NCBI GenBank assembly: GCA_017407705.1
Contig: JAFQWA010000037.1
Span: 23,188 to 87,187 of the forward strand
Reading direction: 5' to 3'
Length of the DNA: 64,000 nt
Source of the DNA: Clostridia bacterium
Lineage (GTDB): Bacteria > Bacillota > Clostridia > Oscillospirales > Acutalibacteraceae
The translations under genes and the position numbers were made by a program. The notes beneath the pieces were generated by a model. The model worked only from the letters and a program-made list of their open reading frames with translations. It was not told where the DNA came from and made no database searches. This document shows positions 9,648 to 17,710 of the stretch, in pieces. Every line of letters begins with the position of its first letter. The first letter of the stretch is position 1.

Positions 9648-9676
9648 TTGAAAACTATACTAAAATGGTATATTAT
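9648..9676 (+). promoter_or_regulatory. nifS promoter with embedded inverted repeat
   Basis: TTGAAA (9648-9653), a 17-bp spacer and TATTAT (9671-9676) form a sigma-A type promoter about 42 bp before the nifS ATG. Inside it, TATAC (9656-9660) and GTATA (9668-9672) form a symmetric pair separated by 7 bp. Placement over spacer and -10 suits a repressor. An Rrf2/IscR-type iron-sulfur regulator would be the natural candidate, but none is encoded here. Confidence 0.5.
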
Positions 9677-9717
9677 ATATACACAGATAAAAAACTCATT
9701 TAAGAGGTTTGATATAA

Positions 9718-10902
9718 ATGGAAAAAAGATTTGTTTATGCCGACAATGCGGCTACTACTAAAATTTCAAAACAAGTGTTGGAGGTAATGCTCCCTGCCAT
9801 GGAGCTTTACGGCAACCCTTCCAGTCTTTACGCTTTGGGTTCAAAGTCTAAGCAGGCTATTGAAACCGCCCGTAAACAGTGTGCTGACGCTATCGGCGCT
9901 GATGCTAAAGAAATATTCTTCACTTCAGGCGGCTCTGAGGCAGATAACTGGGCAATCAAGGGTGCTGCAGCAAGAATGGAAAAGCTAAATAAAAAGCATA
10001 TTATCTCCACCGCCTTTGAGCATCACGCTGTGTTGCACACGCTGGACGCTCTTAAAAAGCAGGGCTTTGAGGTAACCTTGTTGCCTGTCCACGAAAACGG
10101 AATTATTAGAGTAGATGAATTTATTTCCGCTTTGCGTGAGGATACCGGCCTTGTTACTATTATGTTTGCTAACAACGAGATAGGTACTATCCAACCCATT
10201 GAGCAGATAGGCGCTATCTGCCGTGAGAAAAAGATAATGTTCCACGTTGATGCTGTTCAGGCAGTGGGTAACGTGCATATTGACGTTAAGGCGCTGAATA
10301 TTGACTTGATGTCAGTTTCAGGCCACAAGCTTCACGCACCTAAGGGCATTGGTATGCTGTATATCCGTAAGGGCGTGGCTATCGCCAATCTTATTGACGG
10401 TGGCGCTCAAGAGCGTGGCAGACGTGCAGGTACCGAAAACATTGCATCTATCGTGGGCTTTGGTAAGGCTATGGAAATAGCCGCCAACACAGTTGACAGC
10501 AGAATCGAGAAGGTTACTGCCCTTCGAAACAGATTTATTGACGGCGCTTTGAAAATCGAGCGTTCAAGACTTAACGGTGACCGAGATATGCGTCTTTGCG
10601 GCAACGCTAACGTTTGCTTTGAGGGAATTGAGGGTGAAAGTCTGTTGCTTATGCTGGATATGCAGGGCATTTGTGCATCCAGCGGCTCTGCTTGTACCTC
10701 TGGCTCTTTGGACCCCAGCCACGTGTTGCTTGCAATAGGTCTGCCCCACGAGATTGCTCACGGTTCACTGAGAATAACATTAACTGATGAAAACACCATC
10801 GAGGATGTTGACTATATTCTTGAAAAACTGCCGCCTATTGTTGACAGGCTGCGTCAGATGTCACCCCTTTGGGAAAAGATCAAAAAAGAGGAGAATAAAT
10901 AA
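9718..10902 (+). CDS. nifS: Cysteine desulfurase, NifS/IscS type
   Basis: A 394-aa PLP enzyme that removes sulfur from cysteine as a persulfide for Fe-S cluster assembly. It has the N-terminal DNAATTK motif, the PLP-lysine region [14 protein letters not shown] (Lys about residue 204) and the active-site cysteine loop [17 protein letters not shown] near residue 325, typical of group I desulfurases. The ATG follows AAGAGG. It is 2 bp upstream of the nifU scaffold gene, so the two are translationally coupled. Confidence 0.95.
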   Translation: MEKRFVYADNAATTKISKQVLEVMLPAMELYGNPSSLYALGSKSKQAIETARKQCADAIGADAKEIFFTSGGSEADNWAIKGAAARMEKLNKKHIISTAFEHHAVLHTLDALKKQGFEVTLLPVHENGIIRVDEFISALREDTGLVTIMFANNEIGTIQPIEQIGAICREKKIMFHVDAVQAVGNVHIDVKALNIDLMSVSGHKLHAPKGIGMLYIRKGVAIANLIDGGAQERGRRAGTENIASIVGFGKAMEIAANTVDSRIEKVTALRNRFIDGALKIERSRLNGDRDMRLCGNANVCFEGIEGESLLLMLDMQGICASSGSACTSGSLDPSHVLLAIGLPHEIAHGSLRITLTDENTIEDVDYILEKLPPIVDRLRQMSPLWEKIKKEENK

Positions 10903-10904
10903 TT

Positions 10905-11330
10905 ATGTATACAGAACAAGTTATGGACCATTTCGCTAACCCCAGAAACGTGGGCGAAATCGAAAACGCTGACGGTATCGGCGAGGTTGGAAACGCCGTT
11001 TGCGGCGATATTATGAAAATGTATATCAAGGTTGAGGATAACGTTATTACCGACGTTAAGTTCAAAACCTACGGTTGCGGCTCTGCTATTGCCACCTCCT
11101 CTATTGCCACTGAAATGATTATGGGCAAAACTATCGAGGAAGCACTTTCTCTGTCTAACAAAGCCGTTGTTGAAGCACTGGGCGGTCTGCCCGCTCATAA
11201 AATTCACTGCTCTGTTTTGGCTGAGCAGTCTATCAAAGCAGCTATTGCCGATTACTACACACGTCAGGGTATCGACCCCGCTCCTATTGTGGGCGTTATC
11301 CCCGAGTGTGAGGGTGGTCACTGCCATTAA
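10905..11330 (+). CDS. nifU: Fe-S cluster scaffold protein, NifU/IscU N-terminal type
   Basis: A 141-aa IscU/NifU-N scaffold with the three conserved cluster cysteines in NAVCGDIMKMY (with the conserved Asp), KTYGCGSAIATSS and KIHCSVLAEQ. It begins YTEQVMDHFANPRNVG, characteristic of the family. A short His/Cys tail (PECEGGHCH) is present, as in several anaerobe homologues. It accepts sulfur from NifS and builds [2Fe-2S]/[4Fe-4S] clusters in the cytoplasm. AGGAG precedes the start. Confidence 0.95.
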   Translation: MYTEQVMDHFANPRNVGEIENADGIGEVGNAVCGDIMKMYIKVEDNVITDVKFKTYGCGSAIATSSIATEMIMGKTIEEALSLSNKAVVEALGGLPAHKIHCSVLAEQSIKAAIADYYTRQGIDPAPIVGVIPECEGGHCH

Positions 11331-11342
11331 GGAGCAACTCTT

Positions 11343-11588
11343 ATGACATACACATATAAAACAAAGGGCACCTGTTCTCGTGCCATTACATTTGACGTTG
11401 AAGACAATATCGTTAAAAACGTAAAGTTCCAGGGCGGCTGTATGGGTAATACCAACGGCGTGGCTATGCTGGTGGAAGGTATGGAAGTTAATGAGGTTAT
11501 TAAGAGATTAGAGGGTATCCAGTGCGGTTTTCGTGGCACCTCTTGTCCCGACCAATTAGCCTCCGCCTTAAAAGAAGCAATTGAATAA
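11343..11588 (+). CDS. TSCPD domain protein (TIGR03905-like)
   Basis: An 81-aa protein with conserved cysteines in TKGTCSR, FQGGCMGN, IQCGFRG and the family-naming TSCPDQL motif near the C-terminus. Family members are about 80 aa and have no firmly assigned function. A TSCPD domain also occurs in some ribonucleotide reductases and iron-sulfur contexts. Its position 12 bp after nifU, under the same terminator, suggests a link with Fe-S cluster metabolism. That is inference from context. Confidence 0.85.
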   Translation: MTYTYKTKGTCSRAITFDVEDNIVKNVKFQGGCMGNTNGVAMLVEGMEVNEVIKRLEGIQCGFRGTSCPDQLASALKEAIE

Positions 11589-11590
11589 AA

Positions 11591-11630
11591 CCCACCCCCT
11601 ACCCAATCAAACGGGTAGGGGGTTTTTGTT
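11591..11630 (+). terminator. Terminator of the nifS operon; twin of the one near 14660
   Basis: The 10-bp stem CCCCCTACCC (11595-11604) / GGGTAGGGGG (11613-11622) is followed by a T run. The same stem, the same AATCAAAC loop and the same tail occur at 14644-14676 after the BlaI cassette. Confidence 0.92.
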
Positions 11631-11639
11631 TTTAAGGTA

Positions 11640-11690
11640 TTGACATTTTTAGACTATTGTAGTAGTATAGACTATAGTAGTAGTCTATAC
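11640..11690 (+). promoter_or_regulatory. blaI promoter overlapped by duplicated BlaI-type operators
   Basis: TTGACA (11640-11645), 17 bp, TAGTAT (11663-11668) form a strong promoter. Two direct copies of TAGACTAT(T/A)GTAGTAGT lie at 11650-11668 and 11668-11686, 18 bp apart. The second has palindromic ends (TAGACTA/TAGTCTA). The copies cover the spacer, the -10 and the probable start site. The TAGTAG/ACTA character resembles known BlaI/MecI operators, so autorepression is expected. Confidence 0.75.
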
Positions 11691-11704
11691 AGGAGATGAC
11701 GATA

Positions 11705-12058
11705 ATGCAAAAGCTTTTTGACAGTGAGATTAAGGTAATGGAAATTATATGGGATAATGAGCCCGTTTCCGCCAAACAGATAAGTCTTATTGCTAACGAC
11801 ACCATTGGCTGGAACAAAAACACCACCTACACAATCATAAAAAAACTGGAAGCTAAAGGCTTTGTAAAAAGAGAGGAGCCGAATTTTGTTTGCACTTCTG
11901 TGTTTTCCCGTGATGAGGTGCAAAAAAATGAAACGAAATCCCTTGTTGATAAGCTGTTTGGCGGCTCCAAAAAAGCACTTTTTTCCGCTCTTTTAGAGGA
12001 CGAGCATCTATCAAAAGACGAAATAAAGGAGTTGCGTGATTTAATCGAAAAGAGGTGA
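11705..12058 (+). CDS. blaI: BlaI/MecI family transcriptional repressor
   Basis: From the ATG at 11705 the protein is 117 aa, the usual BlaI length. AGGAG at 11691-11695 touches the alternative ATG at 11696 but is 9 nt from 11705. The winged-helix domain occupies residues 1-75 (SEIKVMEIIWDNEPVSAKQI, NTTYTIIKKLEAKGFVKREE). The rest is the helical dimerisation arm containing the region where the signalling peptidase cuts in BlaI. It should bind the repeats just upstream and repress the four-gene cassette. The stop overlaps the start region of the M56 peptidase gene. Confidence 0.92.
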   Translation: MQKLFDSEIKVMEIIWDNEPVSAKQISLIANDTIGWNKNTTYTIIKKLEAKGFVKREEPNFVCTSVFSRDEVQKNETKSLVDKLFGGSKKALFSALLEDEHLSKDEIKELRDLIEKR

Positions 12059-12972
12059 GTTTGTTGTATTCGGTGATTTTCTATTGGATATTTAATATGT
12101 CTGTTGCCGCATCTATTACAGGTCTGCTGATATACTTTATCGGTAAAATTCCTTTTATCCCCAAAAATGTGATATGCCTACTTTACCTTATCCCTTTTTT
12201 GAGAATGATAATACCCGTTGGAATAAACAGTAAATACAGCTTAATGTCACTCATATCCAAGTTTACATCCAAAACAGTTACGGTATATGAAGGAACTTTT
12301 GATTTATCATTGAGCAATTATGTTATGGGAGCGCAAACCTATTTCCCCTTTACATATAAAACCGACCTGCTCAGAAACATATTCGGCATTTCCTTTATCG
12401 TTTGGCTGATTATCGCCTCCGCTTTACTTGTTTCACTTTGGACAATATATATAACTACAATGATAGAGCTAAAGGACTCATCCCATTTACGAAGCAACAT
12501 CTACGTATCAGATAAAGTCACCGCTCCTGCAGTTTACGGCATATTAAAGCCTAAAATATTGCTCCCGACTAAATATGATCTGAGTGATCTTGATTTTATT
12601 TTAATGCACGAAAACGCTCATATAAGGCGAAAAGACAATCTATGGCGTGTGGTGGCAATATCTGTAGCGTGTGTTCATTGGTTTAATCCGCTCACGTGGC
12701 TATTCTTAAAAAATTTCCTCACAAGCTTAGAGTTAGCCTGCGACGAAGCGGTATTAAAGCAGTGCAACGATGATGAAAAACATCTCTATGCAAAGACTTT
12801 GTTAAACTGTTTAGAAAGCAAGAGCATTTATTTATCAGCCTTTGGCGGCGCTAAGACCCGTGTTAGAATTCAGCGCATATTATCCTACAAAAGCCTGTCT
12901 GTACTGGCTACCTTGTGCCTTTTCATATTAGCTTTGGCAATAGGATACGTGTTGCTTACAAATGCAAAATAA
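12055..12972 (+). CDS. M56 (BlaR1/MecR1-type) membrane metallopeptidase without sensor domain
   Basis: A roughly 302-305-aa membrane protein. The actual start could be the GTG at 12055 or the TTGs at 12061/12064; the last has AGGTGAG upstream with suitable spacing. It has several N-terminal membrane helices, then the zinc-protease motif HENAH in ILMHENAHIRRKDN near residue 186, a further HWFNPLTWLF helix and ELACDEAVL, all standard for M56. Classical BlaR1/MecR1 are ~580-600 aa with a C-terminal penicillin-binding sensor. Here the chain ends after one more membrane helix, so there is no beta-lactam sensor. It probably cleaves or triggers loss of BlaI in response to another signal. Confidence 0.9.
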   Translation: MSLLYSVIFYWIFNMSVAASITGLLIYFIGKIPFIPKNVICLLYLIPFLRMIIPVGINSKYSLMSLISKFTSKTVTVYEGTFDLSLSNYVMGAQTYFPFTYKTDLLRNIFGISFIVWLIIASALLVSLWTIYITTMIELKDSSHLRSNIYVSDKVTAPAVYGILKPKILLPTKYDLSDLDFILMHENAHIRRKDNLWRVVAISVACVHWFNPLTWLFLKNFLTSLELACDEAVLKQCNDDEKHLYAKTLLNCLESKSIYLSAFGGAKTRVRIQRILSYKSLSVLATLCLFILALAIGYVLLTNAK

Positions 12973-12987
12973 TTATGAGGTGAGCTT

Positions 12988-13950
12988 ATGAAAAAAGTGA
13001 GAAAATACTATATCTTTACCTTTCTCGCCACACTGTTATGCTGCACATACCCAATATACATGGGATTTAGGGTAATTTATGATATGACCGTTTTAGGATC
13101 GGTTCCCGAAAAAAACTTTCCAAAGTATATCATACCCTATACCCCTATTGCTATAGCTGTAATTATAGCTGTGGCAGTTATGCCGCTTTTACTTAAATAT
13201 GTTAAAAAATTCGCTTTCCTGATCTCATCTGCCTCATCACTTGTTGTATTTTTCATAACAGAATGGTTATTTGAAAGCAAGGTAATAGTGACATCTACAG
13301 TTGTCACCACCTTAGAAAGCTGGCAAATGGTTATGTGTTATGTTCCACCCGAAAATTTCTCGACAAGAAAATGGAAAGCGGTTGACGTTTTGATTGGGGA
13401 ATACAGCCCAACTTTCAAATTGCATTTTTATCTTATATCCGTTGTTTTGATTTTAGCCATTATAAGCTGTCTATACGGATTCGGTAAAATGATCGCCACT
13501 GAAGATTTCAGAAAATCCAAAGCACTTACCATACAGTCAGTATGTACTGCATTGTTTTTGGGGCTATGTATTTTAGCCTGCTTTACCGCCTTTTTCCGTG
13601 ACGGAGAACTCACAGTTTCCCCAATTTCAGCATTTCTTATGTGCTTGTTCTTTGTTGTGCTTGGTGTTACTGTGGGAACATATACAGGGTCGTTTTTACT
13701 TGAAAAGAAAAAGCTGTTTTCTATAATAATACCAATGCTGGCGGCTTGTGTTACAACACTTGCAATGTATATAGGAGAGATGTTCCTGCTCAGCGGTCAT
13801 TTATACCGTTTTGGCGAAGGATTATTCTTTAACGGAATTACGGGAATAGTTTTAGCACCTATTGATATTCTGGTAATACTCTTGTCCGGTTGCTTTACAG
13901 CATTTATCTGCAAGTGGTTAAATGGCCAGAAAACGGAGGTGCGAAAATGA
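12988..13950 (+). CDS. Polytopic membrane protein of the BlaI cassette, function unknown
   Basis: A 320-aa protein with about seven or eight hydrophobic helices and a central extracytoplasmic-looking stretch (about residues 95-145). No enzymatic or transporter motif was recognised. AGGTGAG precedes the ATG 15 bp after the peptidase stop, and the gene overlaps the lipoprotein start by ATGA, so it belongs to the BlaI-controlled operon. It may be the sensed machinery, a signal-relaying membrane partner, or a resistance determinant. The sequence does not decide. Confidence 0.75.
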   Translation: MKKVRKYYIFTFLATLLCCTYPIYMGFRVIYDMTVLGSVPEKNFPKYIIPYTPIAIAVIIAVAVMPLLLKYVKKFAFLISSASSLVVFFITEWLFESKVIVTSTVVTTLESWQMVMCYVPPENFSTRKWKAVDVLIGEYSPTFKLHFYLISVVLILAIISCLYGFGKMIATEDFRKSKALTIQSVCTALFLGLCILACFTAFFRDGELTVSPISAFLMCLFFVVLGVTVGTYTGSFLLEKKKLFSIIIPMLAACVTTLAMYIGEMFLLSGHLYRFGEGLFFNGITGIVLAPIDILVILLSGCFTAFICKWLNGQKTEVRK

Positions 13951-14636
13951 AAAAAGTGATCGTTTTAATGCTGATTTTATTGCTCTGCTTTAGTGGATGT
14001 GCTCCGAAACAACTTGTAGATACATCAAGTCTTACAGAGGAGAATAAAATACTGGCACTGGCGAATAACACCACTCCGTACAACAAGCTAATCACAAAAG
14101 AGTATTCGTTGCATGAGCTGAATGACACGGCAGGAATTTTAAGAAGCGATTTAGATGGATATCAAATTCCGTTAAGGGTCGTAGATGAAAAATTCAAGGT
14201 TGAGTGTCTTAGAAAAATTGATGATAAAAATTTCTACGTTGTATATAAGACTAAAGAGGGCGGACTATATTATTTGTTTTTAAATGAATTGGCATATATC
14301 AGAAATTCTTATTATTCAGAAGGTGTTTTAAAAGAAAAGGAGTTTTCCAAGTTAAAAGTTGGTGACTCAGCAGAGCGGATTATGGAGATTGATAAGGTTT
14401 TCAAAAACACTCGTGGTGGTCTTGGTAAAATACCTATAAATTATATGGACATCAAAGGACAGTACTATAGCGTTCATATTACCGATAAGGGAATATATTT
14501 TATAAGTTACTCAGGTGCTTCATCGTTAGAGACTTTTGAAAATTCAAAAATTAAGGATATAATAAAAAGCGATGATATGAAAATATTTGGTTTTAATCAA
14601 ACCTATACCTATGAAATTTTGAGTATTGATAAATAA
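13947..14636 (+). CDS. Lipoprotein of the BlaI cassette, function unknown
   Basis: A 229-aa protein starting at the ATG at 13947, with CGGAGGTG upstream and an ATGA overlap with the preceding gene. The lipoprotein signal ends in LLCFSGC, giving lipidated Cys near residue 20. The mature part is a mixed hydrophilic domain containing KVGDSAERIMEIDKVF, similar in feel to small SmpA/BLIP-like modules, but I could not assign a family. It lies at the outer face of the membrane and could be the ligand-sensing part missing from the M56 peptidase. That idea is inference only. Confidence 0.72.
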   Translation: MKKVIVLMLILLLCFSGCAPKQLVDTSSLTEENKILALANNTTPYNKLITKEYSLHELNDTAGILRSDLDGYQIPLRVVDEKFKVECLRKIDDKNFYVVYKTKEGGLYYLFLNELAYIRNSYYSEGVLKEKEFSKLKVGDSAERIMEIDKVFKNTRGGLGKIPINYMDIKGQYYSVHITDKGIYFISYSGASSLETFENSKIKDIIKSDDMKIFGFNQTYTYEILSIDK

Positions 14637-14639
14637 AAC

Positions 14640-14680
14640 CTAACCCCCTACCCAATCAAACGGGTAGGGGGTTTTTGTTG
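14640..14680 (+). terminator. Terminator of the BlaI cassette; copy of 11591-11630
   Basis: CCCCCTACCC (14644-14653) pairs with GGGTAGGGGG (14662-14671), then a T run. Stem, loop and tail match the terminator that closes the nifS operon. Confidence 0.92.
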
Positions 14681-14784
14681 GGAATAGCTATTGTACCGTT
14701 ATTACTCCAACGCCGATACTATATCTTATTGATTTTTTCGGATAAAAATGGTACAATCTAAAAAAAGGCTAAGGGGGATTTTAC

Positions 14785-16353
14785 TTGGCAACTAAAAAAT
14801 TAAAGCCCAAAAGAGAGCATTGTTATTTTAAAGCGTTTTTGTTATCACTGCTGACAGCTCTGATTATGATACTTCCCAAAATCATTTTAAACGGCGGCGT
14901 GTTTTACGACTATTCCTGCCTTTTAAACTGGTTGCCCCTTCCCGTCAGCTTTGCCCAATATATCCCATACCTTGCAGGTCCTATTTTAATGCTGCGTTTC
15001 GCATTGGGCGGTCTGTTCAGCTACTGCTATATGCGTCGGTTCGTTAAAAATCAAAACGCCGCAGTTATCGGCAGTCTGGCTTATACTTTTTCAGGCTTTG
15101 CCCTTTGCAATATGAATTTTGCTTATTTTGATTCCATAATGCTGTTTCCCCTTTTACTGTTAGGACTTGAAGCTTTAGTAACCGACAAAACCCGTGGACT
15201 TTTGGCGGTGGCTACCTTTATTTGTGCTATTGCAAATCCTTTTGTGTTTGTGGCAATGGCAATATTCCTTGTAATTTATTTCATTATCCGTGCCCTTTCT
15301 GCCGACTGGCAGCTAAACACATCCGCTTTTTTCTCCACATTGCTGGAGTTTGTGCTGGGCGTTGTTATGGCAGGTGCTTTACTGCTGCCTATGATACTCA
15401 ACATAACCGCAAATATGAAATTTATTAACGGTTGGGAGCTATTGGCATATAACAACGGTCAGAATTATTTAAGCATCTTATTCGGCGGATTTTTGACCCC
15501 TGAGTTTGGACTTGCCCCCTCTAATTTCCCACTTTCATCTGAGCCCTCAACCTGGCTGACGCTCATATCAGTTACAGGTGTTGCAGGAGTGTTTATATCT
15601 TTCAAAAAGCACTGGTTAAAACGCATTTTAGTCCTTTGCCTTGTGTTTGCACTGGTCCCCGTTTTAAACAGCACGTTTTCACTGTTTAGCGCCAACTACT
15701 CCGCTCACTGGTACTTTATGCCGGTGCTGATGATGAGTCTTTGCTCTGCAGTTGCCTTTGACCGTCACGCAGAGATAGAGTGGCGCCCTGCATACAGAAT
15801 AACTTTTCTTTTGACAGTTATTCCTCTAATGTCTATCGGCTTGCTCCCTGCCTATGAAAACGGCAGTTGGCATATTGGATTGTATGATACCACCTCACCC
15901 ACCAGCCGTTTGGGATTTTGGGTAAACGTTGCCATTGCGGTGTTATGCCTTGTGATAATGGGAATTTTGCTCCGCTTTGCTAAAACACGTGGCAAGCTGT
16001 TTTTGAAGATGACACTTATCAGCATGGTGCTGATATGTATGGTGCTGGGTGCTTACGACGTAATCTGCCACACTGCGCCAACCGTTACCGTTTCGCCTTA
16101 CGATTATCTGGCACAGTATCAGCAGGAGCTGATGCTTTATCTACTTATAGGCGCAGGTGCGTTGTTGCTATTGATATTGTATGTTTGCTTGTGCAAAGGA
16201 TACATCCACCGTGGCGGCGGTAAGGACACCGCAACCTACGGTGCCGCTGCTGTTATCCCCGCAAACAACGATGAAATTCCCAAAGACGACGATTTGTCTG
16301 AATTTTTAAGCAATATCGGAGACGCCCCCGAAAACAGTTTGTTTGATAAATAA
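14785..16353 (+). CDS. YfhO-like polytopic membrane protein (short form)
   Basis: A 522-aa membrane protein starting at TTG 14785, with AAGGGGG 7 nt upstream. About 12 hydrophobic helices match the YfhO/GT-C-like pattern: an N-terminal amphipathic start, the GGVFYDYSCLL loop, RFALGGLFSYCYMRRF, and SLAYTFSGFALCNMNFAYFDSIMLFPLLLLGLEAL. YfhO proteins act in glycosylation of wall polymers or lipids and are usually 800-900 aa. This one stops shortly after the membrane core and ends in a hydrophilic acidic tail. No frameshift is obvious, so it may be a natural short variant. Confidence 0.75.
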   Translation: MATKKLKPKREHCYFKAFLLSLLTALIMILPKIILNGGVFYDYSCLLNWLPLPVSFAQYIPYLAGPILMLRFALGGLFSYCYMRRFVKNQNAAVIGSLAYTFSGFALCNMNFAYFDSIMLFPLLLLGLEALVTDKTRGLLAVATFICAIANPFVFVAMAIFLVIYFIIRALSADWQLNTSAFFSTLLEFVLGVVMAGALLLPMILNITANMKFINGWELLAYNNGQNYLSILFGGFLTPEFGLAPSNFPLSSEPSTWLTLISVTGVAGVFISFKKHWLKRILVLCLVFALVPVLNSTFSLFSANYSAHWYFMPVLMMSLCSAVAFDRHAEIEWRPAYRITFLLTVIPLMSIGLLPAYENGSWHIGLYDTTSPTSRLGFWVNVAIAVLCLVIMGILLRFAKTRGKLFLKMTLISMVLICMVLGAYDVICHTAPTVTVSPYDYLAQYQQELMLYLLIGAGALLLLILYVCLCKGYIHRGGGKDTATYGAAAVIPANNDEIPKDDDLSEFLSNIGDAPENSLFDK

Positions 16354-16360
16354 AATGAAT

Positions 16361-16412
16361 AAGTCCACCCACCTTTTGGCAATCTATTGTTAATAGGTGG
16401 GTGGTTTTTTTG
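16361..16412 (+). terminator. Hairpin whose 3' arm carries a ribosome-binding site
   Basis: CCACCCACC (16365-16373) pairs with GGTGGGTGG (16396-16404), followed by seven Ts. It is a good terminator for the YfhO-like gene. The right arm also supplies the GGTGG Shine-Dalgarno of the small gene starting at TTG 16410. Confidence 0.75.
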
Positions 16413-16742
16413 AAGAAAAATATATTTGTTTTTATTAAATCCTTTGTGATTACAGCCTTTAGCGTGGTTATGATAGTAGCGTTGATTTCGGGGCTGATAA
16501 TCGCCGATACGGGTATAAGACGCACCACGGGAGAGGCTATAAAGGACGTGATCGTGTATGACAAGGCGGCTGACAGTGTGTCGGTAAATTTGTTTGGCAA
16601 TTCAGTAAGTGCTAAGCTGCAGCCGATCCGTAGCACAGTAAATAGTGCTAAAAGCTTAGCCCCTTTAATACCGCCGGAAATACGGCTGATTAACGCCGCT
16701 GTTGTCAAACTGGCGGATATGATTGAGGAAAAGCTGTGGTGA
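16410..16742 (+). CDS. Small single-span membrane protein, unknown
   Basis: Best start is TTG 16410, followed by AAGAAAAAT, with GGTGG 5 nt upstream; the GTG at 16401 lies inside the preceding hairpin. The ~110-aa product has one N-terminal membrane helix (VFIKSFVITAFSVVMIVALISGLIIAD). A hydrophilic 75-residue part follows that ends in a helix (AVVKLADMIEEKLW). No family was recognised. Codon use resembles its neighbours. Translation would require read-through of the hairpin or a promoter inside it. Confidence 0.55.
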   Translation: MKKNIFVFIKSFVITAFSVVMIVALISGLIIADTGIRRTTGEAIKDVIVYDKAADSVSVNLFGNSVSAKLQPIRSTVNSAKSLAPLIPPEIRLINAAVVKLADMIEEKLW

Positions 16743-16800
16743 AAATTCGCCCCTTGAAAAACTGCGTATTTTCGTTATAATAAATAACGGTGATGTTATT

Positions 16801-17685
16801 TTGAAAAAATCTGCTGTTATCAGCATAATACTTGCCGCTTCGTTTTGGGGTATTATCAGCATCTTTGTAAGACACCTGACAGCGCTGGGCTACACCTCTA
16901 TGGAGTTAGTGTCGGTTCGAGCCCTTATAACGGCGGTATCTCTTATCATATTTATCGCAGCCACTAACCGAGAGCTGCTTAAGGTTAAGCTCAAAGACTG
17001 CCGTTACTTTATCGGTACGGGAATTTTAAGCTTTGTGTTTTTCAACTTTTGCTACCTTAACGCTATCAACACCGTGTCTGTTTCGGTGGCGGCAATACTG
17101 CTTTACACCTCACCTATTTTCGTTACGGTGATGTCGGCAATGCTGTTTAAAGAAAAATTCACTAAAATTAAAGTGGTGGCGCTGATACTTGCCTTTTTAG
17201 GCTGTATATTGGTTACAGGGGTGTTATCCCCAACCACCGTACTTAACGCAAAAGGACTTATCTTCGGTGTACTCTCCGGCTTTGGCTACGCTTTATACAG
17301 CATCTTTGGAAGATACGCCTTAAACAAGTACTCCTCACTTACCGTTACAGCCTACACCTTTGTGTTTGCATCCATTGGCGTGTTGCCATTTATAAGCTTT
17401 CCCCACTTTTACAGCGTGGCGGCTAAAAACCCCATATCTGTATTCTGGCTGGTAGCACTGGCAATAGTCACTGGCATTATCCCTTACGTGCTCTACACCT
17501 ACGGGCTTTCCCACATTGAGTCGGGCAAGGCATCAATTATTGCCTGTATTGAGCCGGTGGTTGCCACCCTTACGGGAATTATCGTGTTTAACGAGCTGCT
17601 TAGTATTGGCTCGATAATCGGTATTGTTTTGGTAATGACCGCCGTTATACTGTTAAATGCAAAAACCGCCGATACATCTAAATGA
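16801..17685 (+). CDS. EamA/DMT superfamily transporter
   Basis: A 294-aa protein starting at TTG 16801, with ACGGTGATG upstream; the frame upstream of this TTG has no start with a ribosome site. Ten membrane helices form two EamA repeats (ILAASFWGIISIFVRH at the N-terminus; GLIFGVLSGFGYALYSIFGRYAL near residue 150). The pattern YTYGLSHIESGKASIIACIEPVVATLTG is typical of drug/metabolite exporters such as RhaT/YdcZ-like carriers. Substrate unknown. Its 3' end overlaps the bidirectional terminator. Confidence 0.88.
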   Translation: MKKSAVISIILAASFWGIISIFVRHLTALGYTSMELVSVRALITAVSLIIFIAATNRELLKVKLKDCRYFIGTGILSFVFFNFCYLNAINTVSVSVAAILLYTSPIFVTVMSAMLFKEKFTKIKVVALILAFLGCILVTGVLSPTTVLNAKGLIFGVLSGFGYALYSIFGRYALNKYSSLTVTAYTFVFASIGVLPFISFPHFYSVAAKNPISVFWLVALAIVTGIIPYVLYTYGLSHIESGKASIIACIEPVVATLTGIIVFNELLSIGSIIGIVLVMTAVILLNAKTADTSK

Positions 17686-17706
17686 TGTATCAGCGGTTTT
17701 ATTTTT
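17661..17706. terminator. Bidirectional terminator between EamA and rbr
   Basis: AAAACCGCCGATACATC pairs with GATGTATCAGCGGTTTT around a short loop, with A runs on the left and T runs on the right. It serves the EamA gene on plus and the perR-dfx-rbr operon on minus. The left arm is inside the EamA coding end. Confidence 0.88.
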
Positions 17707-17710
17707 AAGA

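Noticed and set aside
10854..11327. 157-aa open frame antisense to nifU
   Set aside because: Complement of a clear NifU coding sequence; no family resemblance or ribosome site.
12055..12972. True beta-lactam sensor BlaR1
   Set aside because: The penicillin-binding C-terminal domain with SxxK is absent and the gene ends normally.
14785..16353. Frameshifted or degraded YfhO
   Set aside because: The reading frame ends cleanly before a terminator and no YfhO-like residues were seen in the following frames.
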